Both the position numbers and the translations under genes were made by a program. The notes under the pieces are model-generated. The model did not search any database and was not told the DNA's origin. It worked only from the letters and a program-made list of their open reading frames with translations. Below are positions 36,832-46,916 of a stretch of 64,000 bases of DNA, piece after piece. Positions within the stretch are counted from its first letter, which is position 1, and every line of letters starts with the position of its first letter. Source of the DNA: Methanohalophilus sp. (GTDB lineage Archaea; Halobacteriota; Methanosarcinia; Methanosarcinales; Methanosarcinaceae); contig NZ_JASGLW010000008.1 in the NCBI RefSeq assembly GCF_030156785.1, forward strand, positions 31,990 to 95,989. The letters run 5' to 3'.

Positions 36832-37761
36832 TTGATTCTTGGAACAAGGGGAAGCGAGCTCGCTCTTGCGCAGGCGGAGAGGGTTGAATTATTGCTTGCA
36901 GAATTCAACGTGGACATTCAGCGTGAAATTATCAAGAGCACAGGAGATACATTTACAGATCGCCCCCTACACGAAATCGGTGGGGTGGGTGTTTTTGTCC
37001 GTGAACTTGATGATCGAATGTTTGCAGGTGAAGTGGATATTGCGGTACATTCCATGAAAGATCTTCCTACCCAGCGTCCGGAAGGTCTGGCACTGGCGGC
37101 AGTTCTCAAACGCGATTCCCCCTATGATGTGCTTCTGACAAAGGATGGCTTGAAAATAGATGAACTCCCGGAGGGTTCTGTAATCGGCACAGCATCCATG
37201 CGTCGCAGGGCACAACTTTTACGCTATCGTCCTGATTTACAAATCAAGGAGCTTAGGGGTAACATTCACACACGAATCAAAAAGCTTAACGAAGGTCAGT
37301 ATGACGGCATACTGCTGGCTAAAGCAGGTCTTGAACGCATGGGTTGGGAAATGAATGCTCAGCCACTGGATCCCAAGGACTTTTGCCCGTCAGCCAATCA
37401 GGGAACTATTGCTGTGGTGACAAGAGCTGGTGAAATGGCGGAAGAATTGTGTAATAAGATAGATCATGCGGAATCCAGATTAGCCACCGAAGTGGAGCGT
37501 CTTATTATACGGGATGTAGAAGGTGGATGTATTGTTCCCATAGGTTCTTTTGCTGAAGTAATCCGCAATGGAAAGAAGATCCACATTCGTGCGGAGGTTA
37601 TTTCACTGGACGGTGATCGTACAATTCGGATTGATGAGAAAATACCGGTCGATGATTACAGGGAACATGCACTTGAACTAGGGAAAAAGCTTGCTGATCT
37701 TGGCGGCCGGGATCTTGTGTATGAAGCTGTGGAACGGCTGGGTATTTCCAAAGTGGGATGA
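36832..37761 (+). CDS. hemC: Porphobilinogen deaminase (hydroxymethylbilane synthase)
   Basis: It polymerises four porphobilinogens to hydroxymethylbilane. The product is about 309 residues from TTG 36832 (start MILGTRGSELALAQAERVEL), supported by GAGGCGGTG upstream; the extended GTG start inside hemL is unlikely. Motifs include VHSMKDLPT, GTASMRRRAQLL, RGNIHTRIKKL and the cofactor-binding Cys in VEGGCIVPIGSF. Uroporphyrinogen III synthase and methyltransferase genes do not follow here. Confidence 0.95.
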   Translation: MILGTRGSELALAQAERVELLLAEFNVDIQREIIKSTGDTFTDRPLHEIGGVGVFVRELDDRMFAGEVDIAVHSMKDLPTQRPEGLALAAVLKRDSPYDVLLTKDGLKIDELPEGSVIGTASMRRRAQLLRYRPDLQIKELRGNIHTRIKKLNEGQYDGILLAKAGLERMGWEMNAQPLDPKDFCPSANQGTIAVVTRAGEMAEELCNKIDHAESRLATEVERLIIRDVEGGCIVPIGSFAEVIRNGKKIHIRAEVISLDGDRTIRIDEKIPVDDYREHALELGKKLADLGGRDLVYEAVERLGISKVG

Positions 37762-37766
37762 ACAAT

Positions 37767-38666
37767 ATGAAAGTTGCCGGAGTTAACCTGAAAAATCCTG
37801 TAATCCTTGCTTCAGGTATTATGGGAACGACCGGAGCATCCCTAAGCCGGATGGCACAATCCGGTGCAGGGGGGATTGTGACCAAATCCATAGGTCCCCG
37901 CCCCAAAAAAGGTCACAAAAATCCTTCCATGGTAAAACTTGATTTTGGATATCTGAATGCCATGGGACTCCCTAATCCATCTTATTCTGAATTTTCAGAA
38001 GAACTCAGGATAGCTGTGGAAAAGAGTGATGTCCCTGTTATTGCAAGCATTTTTGGCGGGAATGCAGAAGAGTTTGTTGAGGTTGCGGAGGGCTTAATGG
38101 GAGAATCGCCTGCGGCTTTTGAACTCAATGTCAGCTGTCCACATGCAGAAGGCTATGGAGCATCAATTGGTGTTGATTCATGCCTTGTCGAGGCTATTAC
38201 TGCTGCGGTTTGTCATGTGGTTGATGTTCCAGTATGGGTGAAACTCACTCCAAATGTAACGGATATTGTTTCTGTGGGACAGGCAGCAGTGGATGCAGGA
38301 GCGTCGGCTATAGTGGCAATAAATACTGTGCGTGGGATGGCAATCGATATTTATTCGGGTTATCCGGTTCTTGGAAACCGCTTTGGAGGACTTTCAGGTG
38401 ACGCTATCCGCCCGATTGCAGTTAAATGTGTTTATGATCTTTACGCCGCACTTGATGTGCCAATAATAGGGGTCGGTGGTATTTCAAAATGGGAGGATGC
38501 CATTGAGATGATAATGGCAGGTGCATCTGCTGTGGAAGTTGGGTCTGCGGTCTATGAATCAATTAATGTATTAGGTGACATCGCTCGAGGTATTGATACT
38601 TTCCTTGAAGATGCCGGTTATTCTTCAGTAGAAGAAATTGTGGGTTTGACCCACCGGAGGATTTAA
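37767..38666 (+). CDS. pyrD: Dihydroorotate dehydrogenase, class 1B catalytic subunit
   Basis: PyrD oxidises dihydroorotate to orotate with FMN in pyrimidine synthesis, passing electrons to PyrK. The product is 299 residues from ATG 37767 (ATG 37758 is also possible and overlaps the hemC stop). It has the opening [20 protein letters not shown], the catalytic Cys in [14 protein letters not shown] (class 1 uses Cys), and FMN-binding [14 protein letters not shown] plus [13 protein letters not shown]. The next gene begins at its stop. Confidence 0.95.
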   Translation: MKVAGVNLKNPVILASGIMGTTGASLSRMAQSGAGGIVTKSIGPRPKKGHKNPSMVKLDFGYLNAMGLPNPSYSEFSEELRIAVEKSDVPVIASIFGGNAEEFVEVAEGLMGESPAAFELNVSCPHAEGYGASIGVDSCLVEAITAAVCHVVDVPVWVKLTPNVTDIVSVGQAAVDAGASAIVAINTVRGMAIDIYSGYPVLGNRFGGLSGDAIRPIAVKCVYDLYAALDVPIIGVGGISKWEDAIEMIMAGASAVEVGSAVYESINVLGDIARGIDTFLEDAGYSSVEEIVGLTHRRI

Positions 38667-39445
38667 TGATTCCCATTTACTCAAAAATAATTGAAGTTAT
38701 TGAAGAAACCCCTTCCACCCGAACTTTCCTGTTTGATGTGGAATTTAGCGATGCCCTTCCAGGTCAATTTGCAATGGTATGGGTCCATGGTGTTGATGAA
38801 GTTCCGATGGGGATTTCTTATAAGAACGGCGTAACTGTCCAGAAAGTAGGGGATGCTACTTCCCGCATGTTTGAACTATCCGAAGGCGATTTCATGGGAC
38901 TGCGTGGTCCATTTGGAAATGGGTTTACACTGCCTTCGCCGAATGAAAAAATTCTCATAATTGCAGGAGGGGTTGGCTCAGCACCCCTGGCGCCTCTGGC
39001 CGAGGAAGCTAAAAATATCGGTGCTGACGTTGATATTTTCCTTGGTTCGCGCTGCCGGGATGAACTTCTCTTCAGAGACCGCTTCAATAAAACAGGAAAC
39101 CTGCTTATAGCCACAGATGACGGTTCAGAAGGAAAATGCGGTTTTGTGACTGATCTGCTGTTAGATGTTGATCTTGGGGAGTATCACAGGATACATGTCT
39201 GTGGACCTGAAATTATGATGTATCGTGTTTTTCGGATACTTCAGGACAAAAATATACATGAAAATGCGGAATTCAGTATGCATCGCTATTTCAAATGTGG
39301 GATTGGTGTCTGCGGAGCTTGTTGCATGGACAAGTTGGGCCTGCGCGTGTGTCGTGACGGTCCTGTATTCAACGGCAAACTTCTTGAAGATTCCGAGTTT
39401 GGGCAGTACGCCAGAGGACCTACCGGTGGCAAATACAAGTTCTGA
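38666..39445 (+). CDS. pyrK: Dihydroorotate dehydrogenase electron-transfer subunit
   Basis: PyrK is the FAD/[2Fe-2S] subunit that links PyrD to NAD+. The 259 residues have an FAD domain, an NAD-binding [16 protein letters not shown] segment and the cysteine set [19 protein letters not shown] near the C-terminus, which binds the [2Fe-2S] cluster. Start overlaps the pyrD stop by one base. Placement beside heme genes is operon neighbourhood rather than pathway. Confidence 0.92.
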   Translation: MIPIYSKIIEVIEETPSTRTFLFDVEFSDALPGQFAMVWVHGVDEVPMGISYKNGVTVQKVGDATSRMFELSEGDFMGLRGPFGNGFTLPSPNEKILIIAGGVGSAPLAPLAEEAKNIGADVDIFLGSRCRDELLFRDRFNKTGNLLIATDDGSEGKCGFVTDLLLDVDLGEYHRIHVCGPEIMMYRVFRILQDKNIHENAEFSMHRYFKCGIGVCGACCMDKLGLRVCRDGPVFNGKLLEDSEFGQYARGPTGGKYKF

Positions 39446-39450
39446 ATAAA

Positions 39451-39792
39451 TTACGATGCTCTTTTGTCTTCAATATCGTGAAGTATCAGGTTAAAAAGCA
39501 ACAGCAACTGGCTTTCAAACAGAATGATCTCCGAATCCTGCCTGTCTTTCCTTGACGCAAAGAGGATTGTAATTTCCAGATCTTTTTCAGCATATTGTTT
39601 TATGGATGAACCTTCAGTAGAGTCATCAGGTCCAATTATTTTACATTCAATCAGTTTCGGATTGAGATATGTGTCAATCCAGCGAATAATTGCTTTTCGA
39701 TATTTTTCAGATATAGGAAGTTGCTTGGCCCGGCAAAGAGCAAAGCTCATTGCATCATGTTTGGTGAAACACTCCATACATTTAATCCCCAT
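39451..39792 (-). CDS. Hypothetical protein
   Basis: This 113-residue frame runs on the minus strand, convergent with pyrK and six bases from it. It starts MGIKCMECFTKHDAMSFALC, with a CxxC pair near the N-terminus, and has a helical C-terminal half (SQLLLLFNLILHDIEDKRAS). No family recognised. Codon content looks genuine. The stop is TAA. Confidence 0.6.
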   Translation of the reverse strand: MGIKCMECFTKHDAMSFALCRAKQLPISEKYRKAIIRWIDTYLNPKLIECKIIGPDDSTEGSSIKQYAEKDLEITILFASRKDRQDSEIILFESQLLLLFNLILHDIEDKRAS

Positions 39793-39952
39793 ATGTAATT
39801 GTGGTCTCTAAACACAAATATTTTCCCCTATTTTCTTGCATTTGTCTATAAATATTAGCGTGATATGTCAAAAACCAAAATGCTTTATACTTATTTCCTA
39901 TCTCTTAATTGCGGCTTTGAGCATTTGCAACATCAATATCGGAAGTAATATT

Positions 39953-40678
39953 ATGATTGGAAGATTCAGTGATGGCAATAAGCAATTCCATGCCAGAGTG
40001 GAAGGAAACACTGTAACTTCCATGGAGAGCAATGTGTCTTATGACATTGATATGCTGGATATTCTTCCTCCAGTAATCCCATCAAAAATCATATGTATTG
40101 GTTTGAATTACAGGGATCATGCAAAAGAGCTTCATATGGATATTCCAGAAGAACCGCTTTTGTTCATGAAACCCAGTTCTGCTGTAATTGGTCATAAGGG
40201 GCACATTGTATATCCTTCAATCAGCCAGAGAGTTGATTATGAGGCGGAACTGGCTGTGGTTATTGGTGAGAAATGTCGAAACGTGCACGAAAACGCTGAA
40301 GATTTTATTCTAGGATATACGTGTTTTAACGATGTAACTGCTCGTGATCTGCAGCAAAAGGATGGGCAGTGGACCCGTGCCAAGAGTTTTGATACATTTG
40401 CTCCCATGGGTCCTTTCATTGTTGAAGCTTCTGATTTTGACTTTGAGGATGTGAGTATTTCCTGCAGGGTAAATGGCTCAACAAAGCAGGATTCAAGGAC
40501 TTCAAACCTGATTTTTGATGTTCCTTTCCTGATTGAATTTATTTCCTCAATTATGACCCTTGAAAAAGGGGATGTTATTGCAACCGGAACACCTCCCGGG
40601 GTTGGTCCTCTTAAAAGGGAAGATGTTGTGGAAGTTGAAATTGAAGGTGTGGGTATACTTGAAAATGAGGTGCTATAA
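39953..40678 (+). CDS. Fumarylacetoacetate hydrolase family protein
   Basis: FAH-fold enzymes hydrolyse or decarboxylate beta-keto acids with a divalent metal. The 241 residues from ATG 39953 (GGAAG upstream) contain the FAH metal-site pattern: YEAELAVVIG (two Glu), a later Asp in CFNDVTARDLQ, and the characteristic GVIATGTPPGVG-like segment DVIATGTPPGVGPL. A longer frame starts 117 bases earlier in AT-rich sequence and is rejected. Substrate unknown. It overlaps the next gene. Confidence 0.88.
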   Translation: MIGRFSDGNKQFHARVEGNTVTSMESNVSYDIDMLDILPPVIPSKIICIGLNYRDHAKELHMDIPEEPLLFMKPSSAVIGHKGHIVYPSISQRVDYEAELAVVIGEKCRNVHENAEDFILGYTCFNDVTARDLQQKDGQWTRAKSFDTFAPMGPFIVEASDFDFEDVSISCRVNGSTKQDSRTSNLIFDVPFLIEFISSIMTLEKGDVIATGTPPGVGPLKREDVVEVEIEGVGILENEVL

Positions 40679-40977
40679 TGCTTTTTGATCAGATAAATCA
40701 GGAACTGGAATTAACCCAAAGGCATCTTGTAGTTCTGAAAAAAGTCATCAAAGACGGTCCGATAGGCATATTGAAAATAGCAGAAGAGACTAAAATGCCT
40801 ACCCATAAGGTCCGTTATTCCCTGAGAGTTTTGGAACTGGAGGGATTGATTAAACCTTCCACACATGGAGCAGTAGCCGGGGATAGGACTGAGGAATTCC
40901 TTTCAGGATTTGAGGAACAGATCACCAGTATCATTGAAAAGGCATCAATGATACGGGATTTGGGTGCAGAATTTTAA
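40678..40977 (+). CDS. Small winged-helix transcriptional regulator
   Basis: The 99-residue protein has a helix-turn-helix core (KIAEETKMPTHKVRYSLRVL) and a C-terminal helix suited to dimerisation. It starts at the stop of the FAH-family gene (ATG overlapping TAA) and lies 29 bases before gltX. This placement suggests it may regulate its own operon. Target unknown. Confidence 0.7.
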   Translation: MLFDQINQELELTQRHLVVLKKVIKDGPIGILKIAEETKMPTHKVRYSLRVLELEGLIKPSTHGAVAGDRTEEFLSGFEEQITSIIEKASMIRDLGAEF

Positions 40978-41006
40978 TTTATTTCCCGAATTTGAGGCAG
41001 ATATCA

Positions 41007-42719
41007 ATGACTCTTACCAAAGATGACATAAAAACAATAGAGAAGTTTGCTTTCCAGAATGCTGTTAAATATGGACAAGCCCCTCAGGTAGGTGCTGTGA
41101 TGGGAAAAGTGATGGGAACTTGTCCTCATCTCAGACAACACGCAAAGGATGTTTCGGCAGCGGTTAAAAATGTTGTGGAAGAAGTAGCAGCAGGAACCCC
41201 TGAACAATGGCAGGCACGTCTTGAGGAATTGGCTCCTGAGCTTATTGAAGAGCTGAATACTAAAAAGGAGTCAAATAAAGGTCTCAAACCTCTTGATGTT
41301 GAAGAAGGGCAGAAAGTGGTAATGAGGTTTGCCCCAAATCCAAACGGTCCGGCAACCCTTGGCAGTGCCCGTGGCATAGTTATCAACTCCGAGTATGTGA
41401 AAAAATATGGCGGTACCTTTATCATACGATTTGATGATACTGATCCGCAGACAAAAAGACCAATGCTTAAAGCATATGATTGGTATCTTGACGATTGTGA
41501 GTGGCTGGGAGCCAAACCTGACAGGGTGGTTATAGCTTCTGACAGGATGCCTCTTTATTATGAATATGCGGAAAAGCTCATTGAGATGGGTAAAGCGTAT
41601 GTCTGTTTCTGCACAGCTGAGGAATTCAAGAAATTCAAGGATTCTTCCACCCCATGTCCTCATAGGGAGTTACCTTCTGAGGAACATCTGAAGCACTGGC
41701 ACAAAATGCTTGAAGGTGAATATGAGGATAGAACTGCTGTTCTCAGGATCAAGACTGACATCCAGCACAAGGATCCTGCATTGCGGGATTTCGGAGCATT
41801 CCGTATTGTGAAAACTCCTCATCCACGTAAGGAAATCGGGGACAAGTATGTAGTCTGGCCGCTTCTTGATTTTGAAGGGGCTATTGAGGATCATGAGCTT
41901 GGTATGACTCACATCATACGCGGCAAGGACCTTATGGACAGTGAAAAACGCCAGAAGTACATTTATGATTACTTTGGATGGGAGTACCCCAAAACCACCC
42001 ACTGGGGTCGCATAAAAATACACGAATTTGGGAAGTTTAGCACCAGTTCTCTCAGGAAAGCAATTGAGGAAGGTGTTTACTCAGGATGGGACGATCCCCG
42101 TCTTCCCACATTGCGGGCACTTCGCAGGCGGGGTATTCTCCCACAGGCTATACGTAAATTCATGATTGAGATGGGTGTAGGTGAGACTGATGTCAGTATC
42201 AGCATGGAATCTCTTTACGCTGAGAACAGGAAACTCATTGATCCGATTGCCAACAGGTATTTCTTTGTACCGGAACCCGTGGAAATGCAAATCGAGAATT
42301 CCGAAGCATGTGTGGCCAAACCACGGCTTCATCCGATTGAAGACAGAGGATATCGCACCATTAAAGTTGGCTCAATGGTTTATGTAAGCGGCAATGATGC
42401 CGAAGGCTTGAAGGAAGGAGACAGGGTTCGTTTAAAGGATCTTTTCAATGTAGAAGTTGTTTCCATAAATCCTTTTGTTGCAAAATACATCGGTGACTCG
42501 GTTGAGGAGATCAAGAAGTCCCGTCTACCTATAATACAATGGGTAGGGGAAGAGTATGTACGGGTAGAAGTCCGTTCTCCGGATGGAATTATTGATGGTT
42601 ATGGAGAACCAGACATTGCAAATCAGGTTGATGTAATGGTTCAGTTTGAAAGATTCGGATTCTGCCGTATTGAATCAGTAAAAGACAAGAATGTTGTAGC
42701 TTATTTTGCTCATAAATGA
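41007..42719 (+). CDS. gltX: Glutamyl-tRNA synthetase (archaeal, class I)
   Basis: GluRS charges tRNA-Glu, which also feeds HemA. The 570 residues include an N-terminal archaeal extension (about 1-100), the HIGH-like signature in RFAPNPNGPATLGSARG, a KMSKS-like motif in KFSTSSLRKAIEEG, and the beta-barrel anticodon-binding C-terminus. ATG 41007 is chosen over the TTG 15 bases earlier. As in other archaea this GluRS is expected to be non-discriminating toward tRNA-Gln unless a GatDE-independent route exists; that is inference. Confidence 0.96.
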   Translation: MTLTKDDIKTIEKFAFQNAVKYGQAPQVGAVMGKVMGTCPHLRQHAKDVSAAVKNVVEEVAAGTPEQWQARLEELAPELIEELNTKKESNKGLKPLDVEEGQKVVMRFAPNPNGPATLGSARGIVINSEYVKKYGGTFIIRFDDTDPQTKRPMLKAYDWYLDDCEWLGAKPDRVVIASDRMPLYYEYAEKLIEMGKAYVCFCTAEEFKKFKDSSTPCPHRELPSEEHLKHWHKMLEGEYEDRTAVLRIKTDIQHKDPALRDFGAFRIVKTPHPRKEIGDKYVVWPLLDFEGAIEDHELGMTHIIRGKDLMDSEKRQKYIYDYFGWEYPKTTHWGRIKIHEFGKFSTSSLRKAIEEGVYSGWDDPRLPTLRALRRRGILPQAIRKFMIEMGVGETDVSISMESLYAENRKLIDPIANRYFFVPEPVEMQIENSEACVAKPRLHPIEDRGYRTIKVGSMVYVSGNDAEGLKEGDRVRLKDLFNVEVVSINPFVAKYIGDSVEEIKKSRLPIIQWVGEEYVRVEVRSPDGIIDGYGEPDIANQVDVMVQFERFGFCRIESVKDKNVVAYFAHK

Positions 42720-42758
42720 GCAACTACAACATTTTTGGAAAATAAAAAAGGAAAATAA

Positions 42759-43385
42759 TCAGGCTTCGGCGGCTTCAGCTTCTTCTGCAGCGGAATTTGC
42801 TTTGCTGCGAACCTGAATAACCTCTGTCTTCCTGATCTCTACCCTTCTAAGTGGGTAAACAATTTTTGCTGCCCTGTAGATATTTGCTGCCAGCCTTCCG
42901 GTGACAATTTCCTCTACAAGCTGTTCAAAGTTAAGTTCAGATGCACGTTTTAATACAGTTTCTTCCATTATCCGACGGATGCCTTTTATCTGGCTGGTCC
43001 TGGCACGTTTTACTGTGAATGCTATAGGCTTGATGCGAAGTTTGCGTCCATCTTTGCTTTTTACTTCAATGTTTGCGTCAATCCTTGAGGTTTGCCTCTT
43101 TACAATAGAGCGCAGATAATCGGTTGTGATTTCATGGCCGATGAATTTTGTGTTTGCCACGTTGCCGTTTACGTTATCTACAGCAAGACGCAGTTTAATA
43201 TTATGTTTTGAAAAGTCATTTGTGATGTCACCGACAGTTGTTTCAACAACACGTCCCAGCAGTTTTTCAGAATCATCTGCAGGGGTTACTCCAATGACAT
43301 TTCTTCCGATAAATTCAGGTGTTTCAATAGTATACCATTCTTTGTTTTTCCATTTGTCCAGTTTTCTCTGTACTTTCCTTGCCAA
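42759..43385 (-). CDS. rps3ae: 30S ribosomal protein S3Ae (eS1)
   Basis: This archaeal/eukaryotic small-subunit protein has 208 residues, starting [20 protein letters not shown], the family opening (KWK-KEWY-I-AP-like), and ending in an Ala/Glu-rich acidic tail. Conserved segments include [19 protein letters not shown] and [12 protein letters not shown]. It is monocistronic between gltX (convergent) and serS. Confidence 0.96.
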   Translation of the reverse strand: MARKVQRKLDKWKNKEWYTIETPEFIGRNVIGVTPADDSEKLLGRVVETTVGDITNDFSKHNIKLRLAVDNVNGNVANTKFIGHEITTDYLRSIVKRQTSRIDANIEVKSKDGRKLRIKPIAFTVKRARTSQIKGIRRIMEETVLKRASELNFEQLVEEIVTGRLAANIYRAAKIVYPLRRVEIRKTEVIQVRSKANSAAEEAEAAEA

Positions 43386-43498
43386 GTAATTTCCTCCGGT
43401 ATGAGTGTGATAGTTCGTTAATCAAGCTGTAATCGGGTTATTTGTTAATGGCTTGCCTATAGTGTACATGTCCATATATAAACAAATCGGTTATATTT

Positions 43499-45007
43499 TC
43501 AGAGGAAAGAAATCCCCTCTGGCATTTCCCCAATGCGTTTCCTGAATTCCTCCGGCCAGTTCTCAGGATTAAGGCCCTTTTGTGCAAGGAATACAGATGT
43601 CCAGCGTTCCAGCCCTACACCTGAACACCCTGACCAAAGTTCTTCTCCGGATTGTGATTTGACGTTAAATCCGGATGGGTATTTGTTGCCGTTTATGCTT
43701 ACATTCTGAAATTCCAGCCATTCACCATCTTCTCCACGGTAAGGCAATGGTGCTTCATAATCTGTGGTTCCAGCTTCGCGTTCTTCAGCAATGCCTTCAA
43801 GCCCTTCCTGTGCCATGAACCATGGAGTAACCCATGCCTTTCTCCATTCGAGTTCAAGAATCTCATTAAAGATGTGCATATATCTCTCGTGAAGTTCATT
43901 TGCGGCTTCAATGGTCTGCTGTTTGTTCCCAAGCCAGACAATTTCAATCCTGTGGAATTCATCAACCCTTTCCATACCATGAATACCCCCGCTCTCATAC
44001 CTGTGAGAGGTACCAGACCTGTCGAAGACTTTTATTGGGAATTCATCGGTGGGAATGGTTTCTCCCTGCATGAACATCCAAAAGGGGGGACACTGTGCAT
44101 AGCAAAGGCCGCCTATAGGTTCGCCGATTTTTTCTTTGATGAGTTTCGTTGGAACTTCATGGGTAACTTTGTAATAGTCTGCGACTTCTTCCCAGTATTC
44201 AGGGTCCCTTGTTTTTGGGGGGCAGACGTAGTAAATTTCAGGGTAAACGCCCTTTGCGTGGCCGGAACGCTTCCAGACTTCCCACGGGATGAGTTTCGGG
44301 AAGATCATTTCTCTGTATCCGAGGGGTTCAAGGAGTTCTTCCAGAACGATTTTCTCAAATGTCCTGAACAATTTGGTTGACTGCGGACCATGAATCCACT
44401 GTCCCCTGCTTGGTCCTCGCTTGAGCCAGCCCAGTCGCATCATTTCCTGTGTAGGGTCCTTGTCAAAGATGATTTCTTTCTTTTCACTCTGCCAGAGCAG
44501 GTCCCAGTGTTCACCCTTGGCACCGTAGCTCTTCTCACGGATTTTGTCTTCCATTAGTGTGAGAATCCTGTCCGGGACACGGTTTTCCATTTCACTTTCA
44601 CCTATATCCAGATGGAGGATGAGTTTTCCGTCTGTGTATTCCATGCTGCTGACATGTGGAATCTTCAGGCTGCCCAGATCCTTTTCGGATTCCATGCTGA
44701 TGGTGAAATCATCTACTTCAATCCCACGAATTCCGATGTGGAATTGTTTGCCGAGCTTTGCAGCCAATGGGCGACGCAGGCGAATCATTGCATCGTGTGC
44801 ACGGACATACCTGCCAGAGGTGATTGTAAATTTAATCCTGTCGCTACCAATTTCCCAATTTTCTATCTTTGCTTCCTCGCCTTTTGGGGCACCTTTTGAA
44901 AGCAGTGCGACAGCGTCATTATTGATAAAATTCTCAATGGCTTCCCGTGCAGTGGTCGGGTCTGCGCTTGTTTTGAATGCGGCTTTCAGCCTGAATTCCA
45001 ACTCCAT
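43499..45007 (-). CDS. serS: Seryl-tRNA synthetase, methanogenic (rare) type
   Basis: The 502-residue class II enzyme belongs to the atypical methanogen form rather than the bacterial form: it has a long non-coiled-coil N-terminal domain ([20 protein letters not shown] and so on), a zinc-using active site, and motif 2/3 regions in [20 protein letters not shown] and [16 protein letters not shown]. These enzymes bind the serine amino group via active-site zinc, with Cys at YAQCPPFW and [15 protein letters not shown] box lies about 70-80 bases upstream. Confidence 0.95.
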   Translation of the reverse strand: MELEFRLKAAFKTSADPTTAREAIENFINNDAVALLSKGAPKGEEAKIENWEIGSDRIKFTITSGRYVRAHDAMIRLRRPLAAKLGKQFHIGIRGIEVDDFTISMESEKDLGSLKIPHVSSMEYTDGKLILHLDIGESEMENRVPDRILTLMEDKIREKSYGAKGEHWDLLWQSEKKEIIFDKDPTQEMMRLGWLKRGPSRGQWIHGPQSTKLFRTFEKIVLEELLEPLGYREMIFPKLIPWEVWKRSGHAKGVYPEIYYVCPPKTRDPEYWEEVADYYKVTHEVPTKLIKEKIGEPIGGLCYAQCPPFWMFMQGETIPTDEFPIKVFDRSGTSHRYESGGIHGMERVDEFHRIEIVWLGNKQQTIEAANELHERYMHIFNEILELEWRKAWVTPWFMAQEGLEGIAEEREAGTTDYEAPLPYRGEDGEWLEFQNVSINGNKYPSGFNVKSQSGEELWSGCSGVGLERWTSVFLAQKGLNPENWPEEFRKRIGEMPEGISFL

Positions 45008-45075
45008 TATATATTCCTCTAAATGATGTTATGTGAGCGTAAAGAACCCTTGCGTTGGACCAATGTTACTACAGG

Positions 45076-45086
45076 TATAATATATC
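45076..45086 (-). promoter_or_regulatory. TATA box upstream of serS
   Basis: The minus-strand sequence GATATATTATA is 69-79 bases before the serS ATG. The gap 45008-45441 otherwise holds AT-rich sequence and the divergent promoter at 45390; no gene or RNA was recognised in it. Confidence 0.45.
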
Positions 45087-45389
45087 TTGTTTTTGGCTTT
45101 GTGGCAGGGAAAATATTGTACAATATTTAAGCATTTTAAAGTTTTGAAATTCTATATATTAACGATTTTGGGAACTAATCAAACAATTGGTAAGTTTTCG
45201 TCTCCTTAAATTTTGACGTTTAATAAAAATATTTTCGTAATACAGGATGATGCTTCTTCGCATCAATAGCTTTTTAGTCTGTTCACCAGCGTGTAAATAT
45301 TTGTCAGGATTTATTATGTAAATATGAAATTCTACACTATTAATATTGTTAATGGTTAATATTGTTCATAATTAATAACTCAAATTAAA

Positions 45390-45397
45390 TTTATATA
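45390..45397 (+). promoter_or_regulatory. TATA box upstream of the 45442 gene
   Basis: TTTATATA, about 45 bases before the ATG at 45442, predicts a leader of roughly 20 nt. Confidence 0.5.
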
Positions 45398-45441
45398 GAC
45401 AAATGGGCTACCTATATATTATTAAGTATGACTGATCCCCT

Positions 45442-45774
45442 ATGACCATTAAAAGTAATCAATACAAATATGCCTTTAAAAGTCCAGCCATTTGTTATCA
45501 AATAGCAGCTGTATTCTTGTTAACTGTTGTTTTCTATTTTTTCTTGCACGTTTTTACATATACTGGGATGGAATTAGTACAATTTCTACCATTAGTAGGA
45601 ATTAATCTGGATGTAACAGGAACAAATGCATTCTTACAGTTCCTAACTTATGCATCAATAGGATTTTTCGTATGGGCATGCACCATCTTTGGGATTGTTG
45701 TAATTGCCGAGATCTACCAAAGAGTGCTTGCTCACAGGAAACCTCCCGTTATTTCACATTCTGCGGAATTGTAA
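45442..45774 (+). CDS. Two-helix membrane protein of unknown function
   Basis: The 110-residue product has two transmembrane segments: about 20-38 (IAAVFLLTVVFYFFLHVF) and about 70-92, with a loop between and a basic C-terminus. It has its own TATA box. Its last 26 bases overlap the end of the convergent histidine kinase gene. No family recognised. Confidence 0.65.
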   Translation: MTIKSNQYKYAFKSPAICYQIAAVFLLTVVFYFFLHVFTYTGMELVQFLPLVGINLDVTGTNAFLQFLTYASIGFFVWACTIFGIVVIAEIYQRVLAHRKPPVISHSAEL

Positions 45775-46912
45775 AATAAAACGTAGTTCCTTTTCCGACT
45801 TCTGATTCTATTTTTGTGGTACCTCCGTGAAGTTCCACAAAATTTTTCACCAACGGGAGGCCAAGTCCAGTTCCAGCATAACAGGAATCTGATGCATTTT
45901 CAAGTTGCTTAAATGGTTCAAAAATAGTTTCTAAATCATCTTCTTTTATACCGATACCGGTATCTGAAACTTGTACCTGTATTCCATCTTCAATAGAAGT
46001 TACTTTAACGTCTATATTTCCACCAGATGGTGTAAATTTTATAGAATTGCTTAGCAGGTTAAAAAGTATTTGTTTAAGTTTTGTACGATCTGCTGTTATT
46101 ACTCCAACTTCAGGACTTACATTATAATTTAGGTTGATACCTTTCTTCATTGCAAGAGGTGAAATGATTATATTGACATCGTTTATTACGGCTTCAAACT
46201 CGAAATCCTCTGTACTTAGCTCCATTTTGCCGGCTTCAACTTTTGAAAGATCAAGGATCTGGTTAATAAGCTCCAGAAGGTACTTTCCGCTCTTTAAAAT
46301 ATTATTAATGTAATGCACCTGTTTTTCAGTGAACTGTCCCTCATTCTTGTATAGTAGAATCTCTGAAAAACCAATAATTGAGTTTAGTGGTCTTCTGATT
46401 TCATGGCTCATATTTGCAAGGAACTTGCTTTTTGTATGATTTGCAATCTCTGCTTCAAGCTTTGCAACTCCTAGCTTCTCTTCGTTTTCTTTTTGTAAAG
46501 AAATGTCCAGAAAACTTTCTACGAGACACTCCCGACCGTTCAGTGTAATCCATACAGCGGTTTTCAGAATGGGTATTTCTTTTCCATCTTTTTGCAGAAG
46601 TGTTTTCTCAGTATTATTCAAAACCTGGTTAAGGTTTGTAATAGGGCATTTTCCTTCTTCGGCAGGACAAACGAATTTGTGACAAATTTGATTAACAACT
46701 TTTTCTTTGGGAAGACCAATCATTTTGAGAGCTGTAGGGTTTACGTCTATAATCTTGTGGGTATGTGCGTCAATAAGCAAGATTCCTGCTTGAAAAGAAC
46801 ACACAAGATTTATAGGGGGCAGAAGGAATCCTTTCAAACTCTCGATAAATCGCTCATGCTCTTTTATTTCTTCATCACTGAAACTACTTTTTTCAATATT
46901 GTAATTATCCAA
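45749..46912 (-). CDS. PAS-domain histidine kinase with a cysteine-rich PAS segment
   Basis: This cytoplasmic sensor kinase has about 387 residues from TTG 46912 (AAGGTGAT upstream; the ATG-like extension runs into udg). A PAS domain (about 40-155) contains ICHKFVCPAEEGKCPITN, four Cys/His residues that could sense redox or bind a metal. Then come a helical linker, the phosphorylation box MSHEIRRPLNSIIGFSEIL, and a complete ATPase (NLLSNSIKFTPSGG, DTGIGI, GTGLGL). No transmembrane segment is present, and no response regulator is adjacent. Confidence 0.85.
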   Translation of the reverse strand: MDNYNIEKSSFSDEEIKEHERFIESLKGFLLPPINLVCSFQAGILLIDAHTHKIIDVNPTALKMIGLPKEKVVNQICHKFVCPAEEGKCPITNLNQVLNNTEKTLLQKDGKEIPILKTAVWITLNGRECLVESFLDISLQKENEEKLGVAKLEAEIANHTKSKFLANMSHEIRRPLNSIIGFSEILLYKNEGQFTEKQVHYINNILKSGKYLLELINQILDLSKVEAGKMELSTEDFEFEAVINDVNIIISPLAMKKGINLNYNVSPEVGVITADRTKLKQILFNLLSNSIKFTPSGGNIDVKVTSIEDGIQVQVSDTGIGIKEDDLETIFEPFKQLENASDSCYAGTGLGLPLVKNFVELHGGTTKIESEVGKGTTFYFTIPQNVK

Positions 46913-46916
46913 GGTA

